64,000 nt of DNA from Pseudomonas sp. K2I15. Lineage in GTDB: Bacteria > Pseudomonadota > Gammaproteobacteria > Pseudomonadales > Pseudomonadaceae. A program made the position numbers and the translations under genes. The stretch lies in NCBI RefSeq assembly GCF_002204795.1, contig NZ_NIXO01000037.1:1-64000 (forward strand). The letters are read 5' to 3'. The notes beneath the pieces are model-generated. The model saw only the letters and a program-made list of their open reading frames with translations, was not told the origin of the DNA and searched no databases. Below are positions 7,966 to 15,600 of the stretch, in pieces (the stretch's first letter is position 1; every line of letters begins with the position of its first letter).

Positions 7966-9588
7966 TCAGATCTGGAAATGCTTGACCATTGTGTTCAGCT
8001 CAGACGCCAGGGTTGCAAGAGACTGTGAAGCGGCCGTCGTTTGGCTGGAACCCTCTGAGGATTGAATCGACAGTTGCTGGATATTCAGCAGGTTCTGATC
8101 TACCGCCCGCGCGACATGCGCTTGCTCGTCAGCCGAGGTGGTAATCACCAGGTTACGGTCATTGATTTCGTCATTGGCTGCAACAATGTCCGCCAAGGCT
8201 TTTTGCGCAAGCTCGGCCAACTCGAGGGTCTGTTGAGTCATGCTGCTACTGGCGTGCATGGTGTTGACGGCGTTGGCGGTCCCGGTCTGGATGCCTCCGA
8301 TCATCTGCTCAATTTCTTGGGTGGATTGTGCCGTACGGTGTGCCAGGGCACGCACTTCGTCGGCCACCACCGCAAAACCACGGCCCGCATCCCCCGCACG
8401 TGCGGCCTCGATGGCAGCGTTCAGCGCCAAAAGATTGGTTTGTTCGGCAATCGCCCGAATAACATCAAGGACTTTGCCGATACTCTTGGCTTGATCGGCA
8501 AGGCCGCCGACTTGCTCGGAACTCAGCTCGACACCCTGTGTCAGCGATCGAATCGAATTTAAAGCCTCAACCATTCGCTGCTGGCCTTTTAAGGCGATGT
8601 TTCGCGATTCCTGTGAAAGCTCGGAAGTCGACGCGGCATTCCTCGCCACGTCTTCAATGGCTGTTGTCATCTGCGTGACCGCCGTGGCTGCCTGCTCAAT
8701 CTCCCCATGCTGTTGTTGCAAGTCGCGACTGCCCTCGGCGGTGACAGCATTCAGTTCTTCAGCCGCAGCGGCCAGTTGGTTGGAGGAGCCGGTTATCTGC
8801 CGGAGTGTCTGCACAAGGTTATCGCGCATCACCTCCTGCGCCCTGAGCAAGCGTGTGGCCTCGTCGTTACCGGTGGGGTTGATCGGTTGGGTCAGATCGC
8901 CCCTGGCAATGGTTTCGGCCACGTGCACCGCTTCGATGATGGGCGCGGTAATGCTTCGGGTCAGCAGCCAGGCAACAATCACTGTTCCCGCACTCACCAG
9001 CAGAATCACGATTGCGATACCACCGATGGCATGCTCGTAAGCGTCTACAGACTGTTGGCCAGCCTGTTCGGCGCCCTTATTGGCAAGGTCTATGAGTTGA
9101 TCGAAGTTCTTTGTCATCTGCTCATAGCTGTCTCGTATGCTGTTGAGAAACTCTACGGCAGCCTTTTTATCGCCCGCCCGCGAGAGCCGGAGCATCTCGA
9201 TATGGTTCTTCGCATAAACATCAAGACTCTGGTTGAACACAGCGAGACGTGATCTTTCATCCGCCGTACTGAGTAATCCTGCGTACTGCGTCAATTGTTC
9301 CTTGACGATTTTCAGGCGACCTGCTGATTTTTCTTCGTAGGTCTGCATTTCTGCGTTGGTTGAAGACAGGATGTGTGCCATCTCACCCAAGCGAAAACGG
9401 TCTAGCGATGCATTGGCCAGCGCGAGGATCCTGACCCGCTGCATCCAGTTGTTCTGGATATCAGCCGCCTGGAACTGAACTTCTCGAATCTGCTTCAACG
9501 CGAAGAGGCCGAGAAACACACTCAGCAACGCAATAGCGGCAAAAGCGATGAACGCTCTGGCGGCGATTCGTATATTTCTTAAGAACAT
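7966..9588 (-). CDS. Methyl-accepting chemotaxis protein
   Basis: 540 residues with standard chemoreceptor architecture. TM1 is at about 11-31, a periplasmic all-helical ligand-binding region of four-helix-bundle type spans about 32-187, TM2 is at 188-209, a HAMP domain follows to about 262, and the cytoplasmic signalling domain carries the conserved hairpin tip EQTNLLALNAAIEAARAG near 382-399. It senses a periplasmic ligand and controls CheA; the ligand cannot be told from sequence. No C-terminal pentapeptide for CheR tethering is present. It is monocistronic: the helicase gene converges on it and the next gene upstream is a transporter remnant on the other strand. Confidence 0.93.
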   Translation of the reverse strand: MFLRNIRIAARAFIAFAAIALLSVFLGLFALKQIREVQFQAADIQNNWMQRVRILALANASLDRFRLGEMAHILSSTNAEMQTYEEKSAGRLKIVKEQLTQYAGLLSTADERSRLAVFNQSLDVYAKNHIEMLRLSRAGDKKAAVEFLNSIRDSYEQMTKNFDQLIDLANKGAEQAGQQSVDAYEHAIGGIAIVILLVSAGTVIVAWLLTRSITAPIIEAVHVAETIARGDLTQPINPTGNDEATRLLRAQEVMRDNLVQTLRQITGSSNQLAAAAEELNAVTAEGSRDLQQQHGEIEQAATAVTQMTTAIEDVARNAASTSELSQESRNIALKGQQRMVEALNSIRSLTQGVELSSEQVGGLADQAKSIGKVLDVIRAIAEQTNLLALNAAIEAARAGDAGRGFAVVADEVRALAHRTAQSTQEIEQMIGGIQTGTANAVNTMHASSSMTQQTLELAELAQKALADIVAANDEINDRNLVITTSADEQAHVARAVDQNLLNIQQLSIQSSEGSSQTTAASQSLATLASELNTMVKHFQI

Positions 9589-9747
9589 GGATTTTTTCGC
9601 TCAGGTTCGAAAAGCATTTAGCAGCAATCTTGGCAGGTGACATTGGGCGGATCCATCAAGCGGAAAAACCTTAGCCACCTCCGTTACTGTCGGTAGAAAA
9701 CCGAAAACCTTGAGCACAAAGATTCGACCTGACCTGCATAGGGTTAT

Positions 9748-9897
9748 CCAGCACGAATAGGTCGACAGCCATGCTGGGTGCCCGTCATAGGTTTATTGAT
9801 ATCGGTGGCCTTTCCGGGAGAGCGACTCACACCAACACTCGGCATCGGAACTGTTGTGATTTCAGTGGGCACTTTTATCGTGACGGTAAGACGACGT
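9748..9897 (+). pseudogene. C-terminal remnant of an EamA/DMT transporter
   Basis: In one plus-strand frame, from about 9772, the sequence reads PVIGLLISVAFPGERLTPT then GIGTVVISVGTFIV. This matches the last two helices of EamA carriers, whose signature is PVxGLLxxxxxLGExLTP followed by xGxxLIxxGxxL. No start, no earlier helices and no stop of its own were found; the frame then runs antisense into the monooxygenase gene. I read it as a decayed 3' scrap left by a deletion in the 309-bp gap between the chemoreceptor and the monooxygenase. The rest of that gap shows nothing recognizable. Confidence 0.5.
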
Positions 9898-11226
9898 CTA
9901 CTGCCTTTTACTAACCCATCGCGGAATCTCCAGCCCCAGGCTTTCGCGCAATGTCGTCCCTTCATATGCCGTGCGATACACACCACGCGCCTGCAACAAC
10001 GGGATAACCTCCTGGGTAAACCGTTTGAACTGCTCCGGATGCCCGATGTAGATGTTGAACCCATCCACCGCCCGCGCTTCAAACCAGTCGACCATCTTCC
10101 GCGCGACCGTATCCGCCGACCCAACAAACGCCCCCGGCCGCAGTTGCCGCCCAAACTCCACGGCCTGGCGCAATGTAAAACCGTTGTCCCGAGCCTGATC
10201 GGCAATGCGTTTGGCCGCCGTAAAAAAGCTGCTGCGTGCAGCCTCCAGGCTTTCCTGCGGAAACGGCGCATCAAGGTCGTACTGGCTGAAATCATGCCAA
10301 CCAAAATTGCGCCCAAATTCCTTCAGCGCCAGCTCAACGCTATGGTCGGCCTGATGGTAGTACTGCTCGATTTCACGCGCCTGTTCATCGGTGTCGCCCA
10401 CGTAAATTTCGGCACCGGGCATCACCAGCAATTGCTCCGGGCCGCGGCCATGTTGTACCGCCCTGCCCTTTATATCCCGGTAAAACGCCTGGCCCTGCTC
10501 GATGCTGGCCGCATGGGTGAAGATCACATCGGCCGTGGCGGCGCCCAGGTCGCGGCCTTGTTCCGAGTCGCCGGCCTGGAATATCACCGGCTGGCCTTGG
10601 GGTGAACGCTGGATATTCAGCGGGCCGACCACGGAAAAGTGCTCGCCCTTGTGGTTCAGATTGTGCAGTTTGCTCGGGTCGAGGAACTGGCCCGTGGCCC
10701 TGTCGCGCACGAACGCATCTTCCTCGTAGGAGTTCCACAGCCCCTGCACCACCTGGACGTGTTCGGCGGCCCGGCCGTAGCGCGTGTCATAGTCATAGTG
10801 TTCGTCGCGGCTGTAGTTGCCCGCGGTGCCGGCATCTCCGCTGGTCACTACGTTCCAGCCGGCGCGGCCTTTGCTGATCAGGTCCAGTGAGGCCAGGCGC
10901 CGTGCGACGTTATAGGGCGAGTTATAAGAGGTCGTCAGCGTGCCAACCAAGCCTAAATGGCGGGTGCTCACGGCAAGTGCCGATAACAGCGTGAGCGGCT
11001 CCAGGCGATTCAGGTAGTGGGATGGAGAGCCGGGTGTGATGAACTGGCTGTCGACGATGAACATCAAGTCGAACAGTGCCGCTTCGGCCTGGCGTGCAAT
11101 GTCGATGTACCAGTCGACGTTGACGCTGGCATCGGCCGGCAATTGAGGATCAAGCCAGAGGTTATGGCGGCCGGGCCCGCCACAGCCCATGGTCAGGGCG
11201 CCAAGTTTGAGCTGTCTTTTGGTCAT
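9898..11226 (-). CDS. FMN-dependent monooxygenase, NtaA/SnaA/DszA family
   Basis: 442 residues, the usual length for this branch of the bacterial luciferase-like superfamily. It starts KLGALTMGCGGPGRHNLW and carries the family-typical ISKGRAGWNVVTS and VIFQAGDSEQGRDLGA segments. These enzymes use FMNH2 from a partner reductase to cleave C-N or C-S bonds (nitrilotriacetate, dibenzothiophene sulfone, alkylated thiols). The gene is followed on the same strand by no reductase, but it lies 26 bp downstream of a sulfonate-type binding-protein gene, which favours a role in releasing sulfur from an organic compound during sulfate limitation. The substrate is not identifiable from sequence. ATG at 11226 has AAGGAA upstream. 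Confidence 0.88.
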   Translation of the reverse strand: MTKRQLKLGALTMGCGGPGRHNLWLDPQLPADASVNVDWYIDIARQAEAALFDLMFIVDSQFITPGSPSHYLNRLEPLTLLSALAVSTRHLGLVGTLTTSYNSPYNVARRLASLDLISKGRAGWNVVTSGDAGTAGNYSRDEHYDYDTRYGRAAEHVQVVQGLWNSYEEDAFVRDRATGQFLDPSKLHNLNHKGEHFSVVGPLNIQRSPQGQPVIFQAGDSEQGRDLGAATADVIFTHAASIEQGQAFYRDIKGRAVQHGRGPEQLLVMPGAEIYVGDTDEQAREIEQYYHQADHSVELALKEFGRNFGWHDFSQYDLDAPFPQESLEAARSSFFTAAKRIADQARDNGFTLRQAVEFGRQLRPGAFVGSADTVARKMVDWFEARAVDGFNIYIGHPEQFKRFTQEVIPLLQARGVYRTAYEGTTLRESLGLEIPRWVSKRQ

Positions 11227-11252
11227 GTCTAACGTATTCCTTGAAGCGTTGA

Positions 11253-12209
11253 TCAGGGCTGGGTTTTGGCAATGGCTGGCTGCAACGATGCCGAGAAGGA
11301 GTCGTCGAACAGCTTGGCTGCCGGGTAAGACTTGACCAGGCCCTGGCTTGCGAAAAAGTCCACGGTCTTTTGCGCTTCCACAGGCGATTGGGCCGTCACA
11401 GGCTCGACCGTCGTGCGTGCCCGGGCAAACCAGGCGCGGGCGATGTCAGCATCTGCCCGGGTGCGTTTGGCCCAGGCATCCGCATAAGCGTCAGCGTTGG
11501 CCGGGCTTTGGCGAGTCCAGTCACGGGCTTTTTTCAGGCGCTGTAGAAAGTCGCTGATTTGTGCGCGCTTGGTATCGACTGCCTGGGTGCTGGCGGCGAT
11601 GAAGCTCTGGGCCGGGATCAACCCGTCAGCGGTCGCCAGAACCCGTGCACCCTGGCGTTCCTGTTGTGTGACGTAGGGTTCCCAGGTGGCGATGACGTCA
11701 ACTGAGCCACCTTCCAACGCGTGGGAGGCATCCAGTGCGCTGAGGTAGCGCAATTGCAGTGAGTCTTTTGGCACACCCGCTCTATCCAGCGCGGTCAGCA
11801 GCAACTGCTGGCTCCAGGAGCCTTTCCAAATGGCCGCGCGCTTGCCTTTCAGGTCCGCAAGGCTGTGGATCGACGAATCCTTTTTCACCAGGATGGCCAC
11901 GCCATCAAGGTTTTGCTGGCTGATGCCAATCACCTTGATCGGCGCGCCCAGTGCGCCCAGGAACAGCACGGGCGCATCTCCGAGCAAGCCGATGTCCAGG
12001 CTGTTAGTGTTGAGCGCTTCGGCGACCGGTGACCCGGCGGTGAATTGCTTCCATTCAAGGGTATAGGGCAGATCATCAAGCACCCCCGCCGCCTCCATCA
12101 CGGCCTGGGTGTTGTAACTTTGGTCTCCGACCACCAGCGTTTGCGCGTTCGCGGTCAGGCACAGCAATGCGGCGGTTAACCCGGCCGCCAGTTTTGTCAG
12201 GTAACGCAC
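11253..12209 (-). CDS. SsuA-like aliphatic sulfonate ABC substrate-binding protein
   Basis: 318 residues from a GTG start at 12209 preceded by GGAG seven bases upstream; an ATG 33 bases earlier is in frame but has no ribosome site and would spoil the signal peptide. The N-terminus RYLTKLAAGLTAALLCLTANA is a clear Sec signal. The mature part has the NMT1/SsuA pattern: VVGDQSYN, LPYTLEWKQFTAGSPVAEAL, LDIGLLGDAPVLFLG, IWKGSWSQQLLLTAL. It should capture a sulfonate or other organosulfur compound in the periplasm. The ATPase and permease genes are not adjacent, so it must use a transporter encoded elsewhere. It is probably co-transcribed with the monooxygenase. Confidence 0.87.
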   Translation of the reverse strand: MRYLTKLAAGLTAALLCLTANAQTLVVGDQSYNTQAVMEAAGVLDDLPYTLEWKQFTAGSPVAEALNTNSLDIGLLGDAPVLFLGALGAPIKVIGISQQNLDGVAILVKKDSSIHSLADLKGKRAAIWKGSWSQQLLLTALDRAGVPKDSLQLRYLSALDASHALEGGSVDVIATWEPYVTQQERQGARVLATADGLIPAQSFIAASTQAVDTKRAQISDFLQRLKKARDWTRQSPANADAYADAWAKRTRADADIARAWFARARTTVEPVTAQSPVEAQKTVDFFASQGLVKSYPAAKLFDDSFSASLQPAIAKTQP

Positions 12210-12541
12210 GTTCGTCTCCAGATGCCTTCTCGGGCATTTCAAGTCGATCCGCGCGTGCGGTCTCGGTACTGTGTAGGAATGGATGAGCCGATTACAGCTC
12301 CATAAGGCATGCCGAAGCTTTATCGCGATGAAATCCGATCGCTTATACGATGAGGCTATGACGACGACGTGTAAAATACTTATTATGCATAACGTAATTC
12401 AATAATAATGCGCCACGTGCATTATCAGGACTGGCCGGCTTGCAAGCTTTCAGGCAATTGATGCTCGAAAAAATCCACCGCCGGGTAACAGTACGTTCGA
12501 ACAAGCCAATGGTCAGTCTGATCGCCAATAAGCGGACAGTC

Positions 12542-12555
12542 TTGACCTGGATCAG
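12542..12555. promoter_or_regulatory. Possible ANR/FNR-type box upstream of GNAT gene
   Basis: TTGACctggATCAG matches 8 of 10 fixed positions of the TTGAT-N4-ATCAA consensus and lies about 79 bp before the GNAT start codon. The cluster downstream encodes a Crp/Fnr regulator with a near-FNR recognition helix, Usp and alcohol dehydrogenase, all common members of low-oxygen regulons. The rest of the 424-bp region 12210-12633 holds nothing else I can name. Confidence 0.35.
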
Positions 12556-12633
12556 AAACACCCGGCAACCGAGGGGTAAACAGGAAGGACTGCTTCATCT
12601 CAGTGGAGCTTGCTGTTTACGAGGACTCTCGCC

Positions 12634-13203
12634 ATGACCGTCGTTCCCCATCACGCTTCAAACAGTGCTACCCCTGTGCCGGATGTGAAAACCGATCACT
12701 GGATCGACCCCTTGAAAGACGGTAGCCATGTGCTGATCCGGCCGCTGGAGGCCAAGGATCGCGAGCGCGAGTTCGCCTTCATCAAAAACCTTTCTCCAGA
12801 GTCGCGGCATTTTCGCTTTCTCGGCACCATCACAGAGCCTGGTATCGCCCTGATGAACCAATTGATGGACGTCAACAGCCAGTACCAGATGGCCTATGTC
12901 GCGCTTTTCATGGACGGTGGGCATTTGATCGAGGTCGGCGTCGCGCGTTATGCCTCGGCTGAAGGCGACACCCAATGCGAGTCGGCGGTGGTGGTTGCCG
13001 ATCAATGGCAACGCAAAGGCCTGGGCAAGCGGTTGATGCAACACTTGATCGATGCGGCACGCCTCAACGGCTTTGAATCCATGATGTCGATGGACTCGGC
13101 GGTGAACTCTCATATGCGCCGGTTGGCGCAAGACCTCGGCTTCGAGAGCCATCACGACCCGCTGGACGCGACGCAGGTCGTGTATCGGTTGGCGCTGAAC
13201 TGA
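12634..13203 (+). CDS. GNAT-family N-acetyltransferase
   Basis: 189 residues from the ATG at 12634, chosen because GAGGA lies eight bases ahead; an upstream TTG at 12610 lacks one. The GNAT core is clear: LIRPLEAKDRE at the start of the fold, VGVARYASA on the central strand and the acetyl-CoA loop QRKGLGKRLMQHLI, followed by the terminal LGFESHH. The substrate is not predictable. A paralogue with the same layout (LIRPLHPQDR, VGISRYTTS, QRHGMGTLL) is at about 15.0-15.6 kb on the other strand, so the pair flanks the Usp and Crp/Fnr genes. Such acetyltransferases often modify metabolic enzymes or ribosomal proteins in stress; here that is only a suggestion. Confidence 0.85.
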   Translation: MTVVPHHASNSATPVPDVKTDHWIDPLKDGSHVLIRPLEAKDREREFAFIKNLSPESRHFRFLGTITEPGIALMNQLMDVNSQYQMAYVALFMDGGHLIEVGVARYASAEGDTQCESAVVVADQWQRKGLGKRLMQHLIDAARLNGFESMMSMDSAVNSHMRRLAQDLGFESHHDPLDATQVVYRLALN

Positions 13204-13240
13204 ACCTCAGTGTTGAGGGGCAACGGGCTGTTGGGCAATC

Positions 13241-14164
13241 TCAGGATTGCAGCACTTTCTCTGGTTTTATCGCCAGCACGCTGCACGGCGCCTGATGCAA
13301 GAGCTGTTCGGCGGTGGTGCCTAATAGCTTTTTAACCCCCTTGTGCTGCACGGTTCCCATCACGATGACGTCGGTGTGATGCAAGGTGGCGAACTCACAA
13401 ATACTCATCAGCGGCACGCCCTCAATGAAGTGGCGACATTCAGGGGGCACGCCGTGGCGTTCGCTCATCGCGGCAAATGCCTCGTGCTGAGCCACGCCCA
13501 GCGCTTCATAGATACCGGTGGCCAACGGCAGCGCGCCATAACCCATGTCCTGGGCATACACGGACGTCCAGTCATACACGTGTACCAATTCCAGCCGGGC
13601 ATCACACTGTTCGGCCAGTTTCACCGCAGCGTCTATGATCTGGTCGTTAAACACCATGTCCTGCTCTTCACTGCGCAGCAGATCGACGATGGCCAGCACA
13701 TTGCGTGGCTGTGGGTTGAGGGCGTTGGTCACCAGATGAACCGGCGCGGGGCAATTGCGCAGCAGTTGCCAGTCCAGTGGTGTGAAGAAGATGCGTTTCA
13801 ACACGGACTCTTCTTCGGCGTCCTTGATGATCAAGGCCAGCTGCATTTCGTTGACGAAGTGCAGGATTTCCTCGTAGGGATGCTGAACCCATACCACTTC
13901 ACAGGTGGCGTTAACCCCGTGTTTGCTGGCCAGTTCCACTTGCTTCTCAAGCCAGCGGCGATGGGTTTGCAGGTACCCCTCCCGCGCCAGGCTTATTTGT
14001 TCAGGGGCGAACAGACCCGCCACCGCCAACGCCTGCACATAATCAAACGCAACGATGTGCAACGGTAGTTGCATGGCTTTGGCCAGCGCATTGGCCCGGT
14101 CGAACGAGGGTGTGCGGGTCATGGCTGGAGGGGCTATCAACAGTAAACGCTGTGTCTGTGACAT
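13241..14164 (-). CDS. Universal stress protein with two Usp domains
   Basis: 307 residues, the double-length UspE-like form. The first Usp domain covers about 1-145 and the second about 150-305. The second ends with DVIVMGTVQHKGVKKLLG and APCSVLAIKPE, the usual Usp C-terminal strand and nucleotide-contact loop; the first has the looser version LALIIKDAEEESVLK. Proteins of this type accumulate under energy or oxygen stress and in pseudomonads are commonly activated by ANR. The gene lies 26 bp downstream of the Crp/Fnr regulator on the same strand and has its own ribosome site AGGTG, so the two are likely co-transcribed. Confidence 0.9.
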   Translation of the reverse strand: MSQTQRLLLIAPPAMTRTPSFDRANALAKAMQLPLHIVAFDYVQALAVAGLFAPEQISLAREGYLQTHRRWLEKQVELASKHGVNATCEVVWVQHPYEEILHFVNEMQLALIIKDAEEESVLKRIFFTPLDWQLLRNCPAPVHLVTNALNPQPRNVLAIVDLLRSEEQDMVFNDQIIDAAVKLAEQCDARLELVHVYDWTSVYAQDMGYGALPLATGIYEALGVAQHEAFAAMSERHGVPPECRHFIEGVPLMSICEFATLHHTDVIVMGTVQHKGVKKLLGTTAEQLLHQAPCSVLAIKPEKVLQS

Positions 14165-14189
14165 GGGACACCTCAGATCAGTTGTTTTG

Positions 14190-14966
14190 TTACTGTGACT
14201 TGATGGTTTGCCCGCGCTGGCAAAACGTTTTAAGCAAGGTTAAATCCATGATTTCAACGCTACGCCCTTCGAACGTCATCAAACTCAACTCCCGCAGACG
14301 CGCAATCGCTCGGCAAATCGTTTCGGACCGCACACCAATAGCCGACGCAATGTCTTCACGTGACATACGCAACAGAAAACGGTGCGCCGAGTAGCCGCGG
14401 TGTGCAAAGCGCTTTGAAAGCCCAAGCATGAAGATCGCCAAGCGCTCTTCTGCGCTGTAATGCCACAGTGTGAACAGCCGGGTCTGGCCATGGGTAATCT
14501 CTCGGCTGAGCATCCTGCTCAAGTTCAAGCGCAAGACGGGCACATCGCGAGCAAGACTTTCCAGGCGCCGATACGAAATGACATAAACCTCACTGTCTTC
14601 CAGCGCCACCGCCGAGCATAGATAAGGCTCACCGGTAATTGCCTCCAGCCCGATGGCTTCTGCGGACATGGTAAATCCGGTTACCAGGCTGAACCCTTGT
14701 TCGCTGACGAGTACGGTTTTAAAACTGCCATACCGTACAAAATATAAATACTGCGAATGTACGCCCGCGTGATAAAGCTCTGCGCCTTTGCCAATACGTA
14801 CGGTGTGGGTGATGAGTTCATCGAAACGTTCAGACTCCGACTCGGAGCACTCTGAAGACAAAAACACCTCTTGAATGGCGCCATGGTCAACGGTTTTAGT
14901 CGAGGAATAGGACCGCAAGGAAAAGGGTGTCGCCACTCGTGTTTGTTCGGTATTGATCTGCATCAT
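14190..14966 (-). CDS. Crp/Fnr-family transcription regulator without Fe-S cysteines
   Basis: 258 residues from ATG at 14966 (CGGAG upstream; a GTG two codons earlier is also in frame). An N-terminal cyclic-nucleotide-binding fold (about 35-155) with GAELYHAGVHSQYLYFVRYG is followed by a winged helix whose recognition helix reads SETICRAIARL. FNR uses ExxSR to read TTGAT half sites; here the same positions are E, C, R, so an FNR-like box is expected with one substitution. The N-terminal cysteine cluster of FNR/ANR is missing (only Cys in the MCMM start and SSEC), so it should not sense oxygen through a 4Fe-4S cluster; DNR is a known precedent. It likely controls its neighbours. Confidence 0.9.
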   Translation of the reverse strand: MMQINTEQTRVATPFSLRSYSSTKTVDHGAIQEVFLSSECSESESERFDELITHTVRIGKGAELYHAGVHSQYLYFVRYGSFKTVLVSEQGFSLVTGFTMSAEAIGLEAITGEPYLCSAVALEDSEVYVISYRRLESLARDVPVLRLNLSRMLSREITHGQTRLFTLWHYSAEERLAIFMLGLSKRFAHRGYSAHRFLLRMSREDIASAIGVRSETICRAIARLRELSLMTFEGRSVEIMDLTLLKTFCQRGQTIKSQ

Positions 14967-14994
14967 GCACACTCCGGCAGCGTTAACTGGGGCA

Positions 14995-15576
14995 TCACCC
15001 GAAGGCGGGCGTCAGGTCGAGTTCGTAAATGATTTCGTCATCGCCAGTCGCCGGATACCGGCTATGAAATCCGAGGCTTCGCGCTAGCCGATGCATGCCA
15101 AAGTTATTATTCTGATGCACCGACATCATTGTTTTGAAGCCGTTACGTTGCGCCGCCACGATAAGGTGTCCCATCAACAACGTACCCATGCCATGGCGTT
15201 GCCAGCGGTCCGCGACTACCACCGCACAATCACACTGCCGGGCGTCGGCACTGGTGGTGTAACGACTGATACCGACTTCGCACAACTGGCCGTTTTCATG
15301 AACCATCGCGATGTACGCCGTGCGGTTGCAGTAGTCCACGTCCATCATCTGGTCCATGAGCGACACATCCACTTGCCCCATCGCCCCGAAAAAACGCGTG
15401 CGAAACGACTCGGCAGACAGTTGCTTGATAAAGTCGAACTCAAGATGGCGGTCTTGTGGGTGCAACGGGCGAATCAGCACATGGGTATCGTTGCTCAAGG
15501 CCTCGATCCAATGCTCACTGGGCGGCTCGTCGGCGAGCGCCGCGAGAATTTCAGCTACTACGTAATCAGTCATCAT
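14995..15576 (-). CDS. GNAT-family N-acetyltransferase (paralogue)
   Basis: 193 residues from ATG at 15576 (AGGACGG eight bases upstream; an in-frame GTG at 15600 is less likely). The core matches the GNAT at 12.6 kb: HWIEALSNDTHVLIRPLHP, FIKQLSAES, VGISRYTTSADA, QRHGMGTLLMGHLI and a final LGFHSRY. The substrate is unknown. It sits 28 bp ahead of the Crp/Fnr gene and immediately behind the NAD(P)HX repair gene on the same strand, with gaps under 30 bp, which suggests one transcript from about 17.1 kb to 13.2 kb. Confidence 0.85.
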   Translation of the reverse strand: MMTDYVVAEILAALADEPPSEHWIEALSNDTHVLIRPLHPQDRHLEFDFIKQLSAESFRTRFFGAMGQVDVSLMDQMMDVDYCNRTAYIAMVHENGQLCEVGISRYTTSADARQCDCAVVVADRWQRHGMGTLLMGHLIVAAQRNGFKTMMSVHQNNNFGMHRLARSLGFHSRYPATGDDEIIYELDLTPAFG

Positions 15577-15600
15577 AATGCCGTCCTGGCGGACCTCCAC

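Noticed and set aside
12343..12561. Minus-strand frame in the gap before the GNAT gene
   Set aside because: No ribosome site, unlike coding composition, no motif.
14190..14966. ANR itself
   Set aside because: The N-terminal cysteine cluster needed for an oxygen-sensing Fe-S centre is missing.
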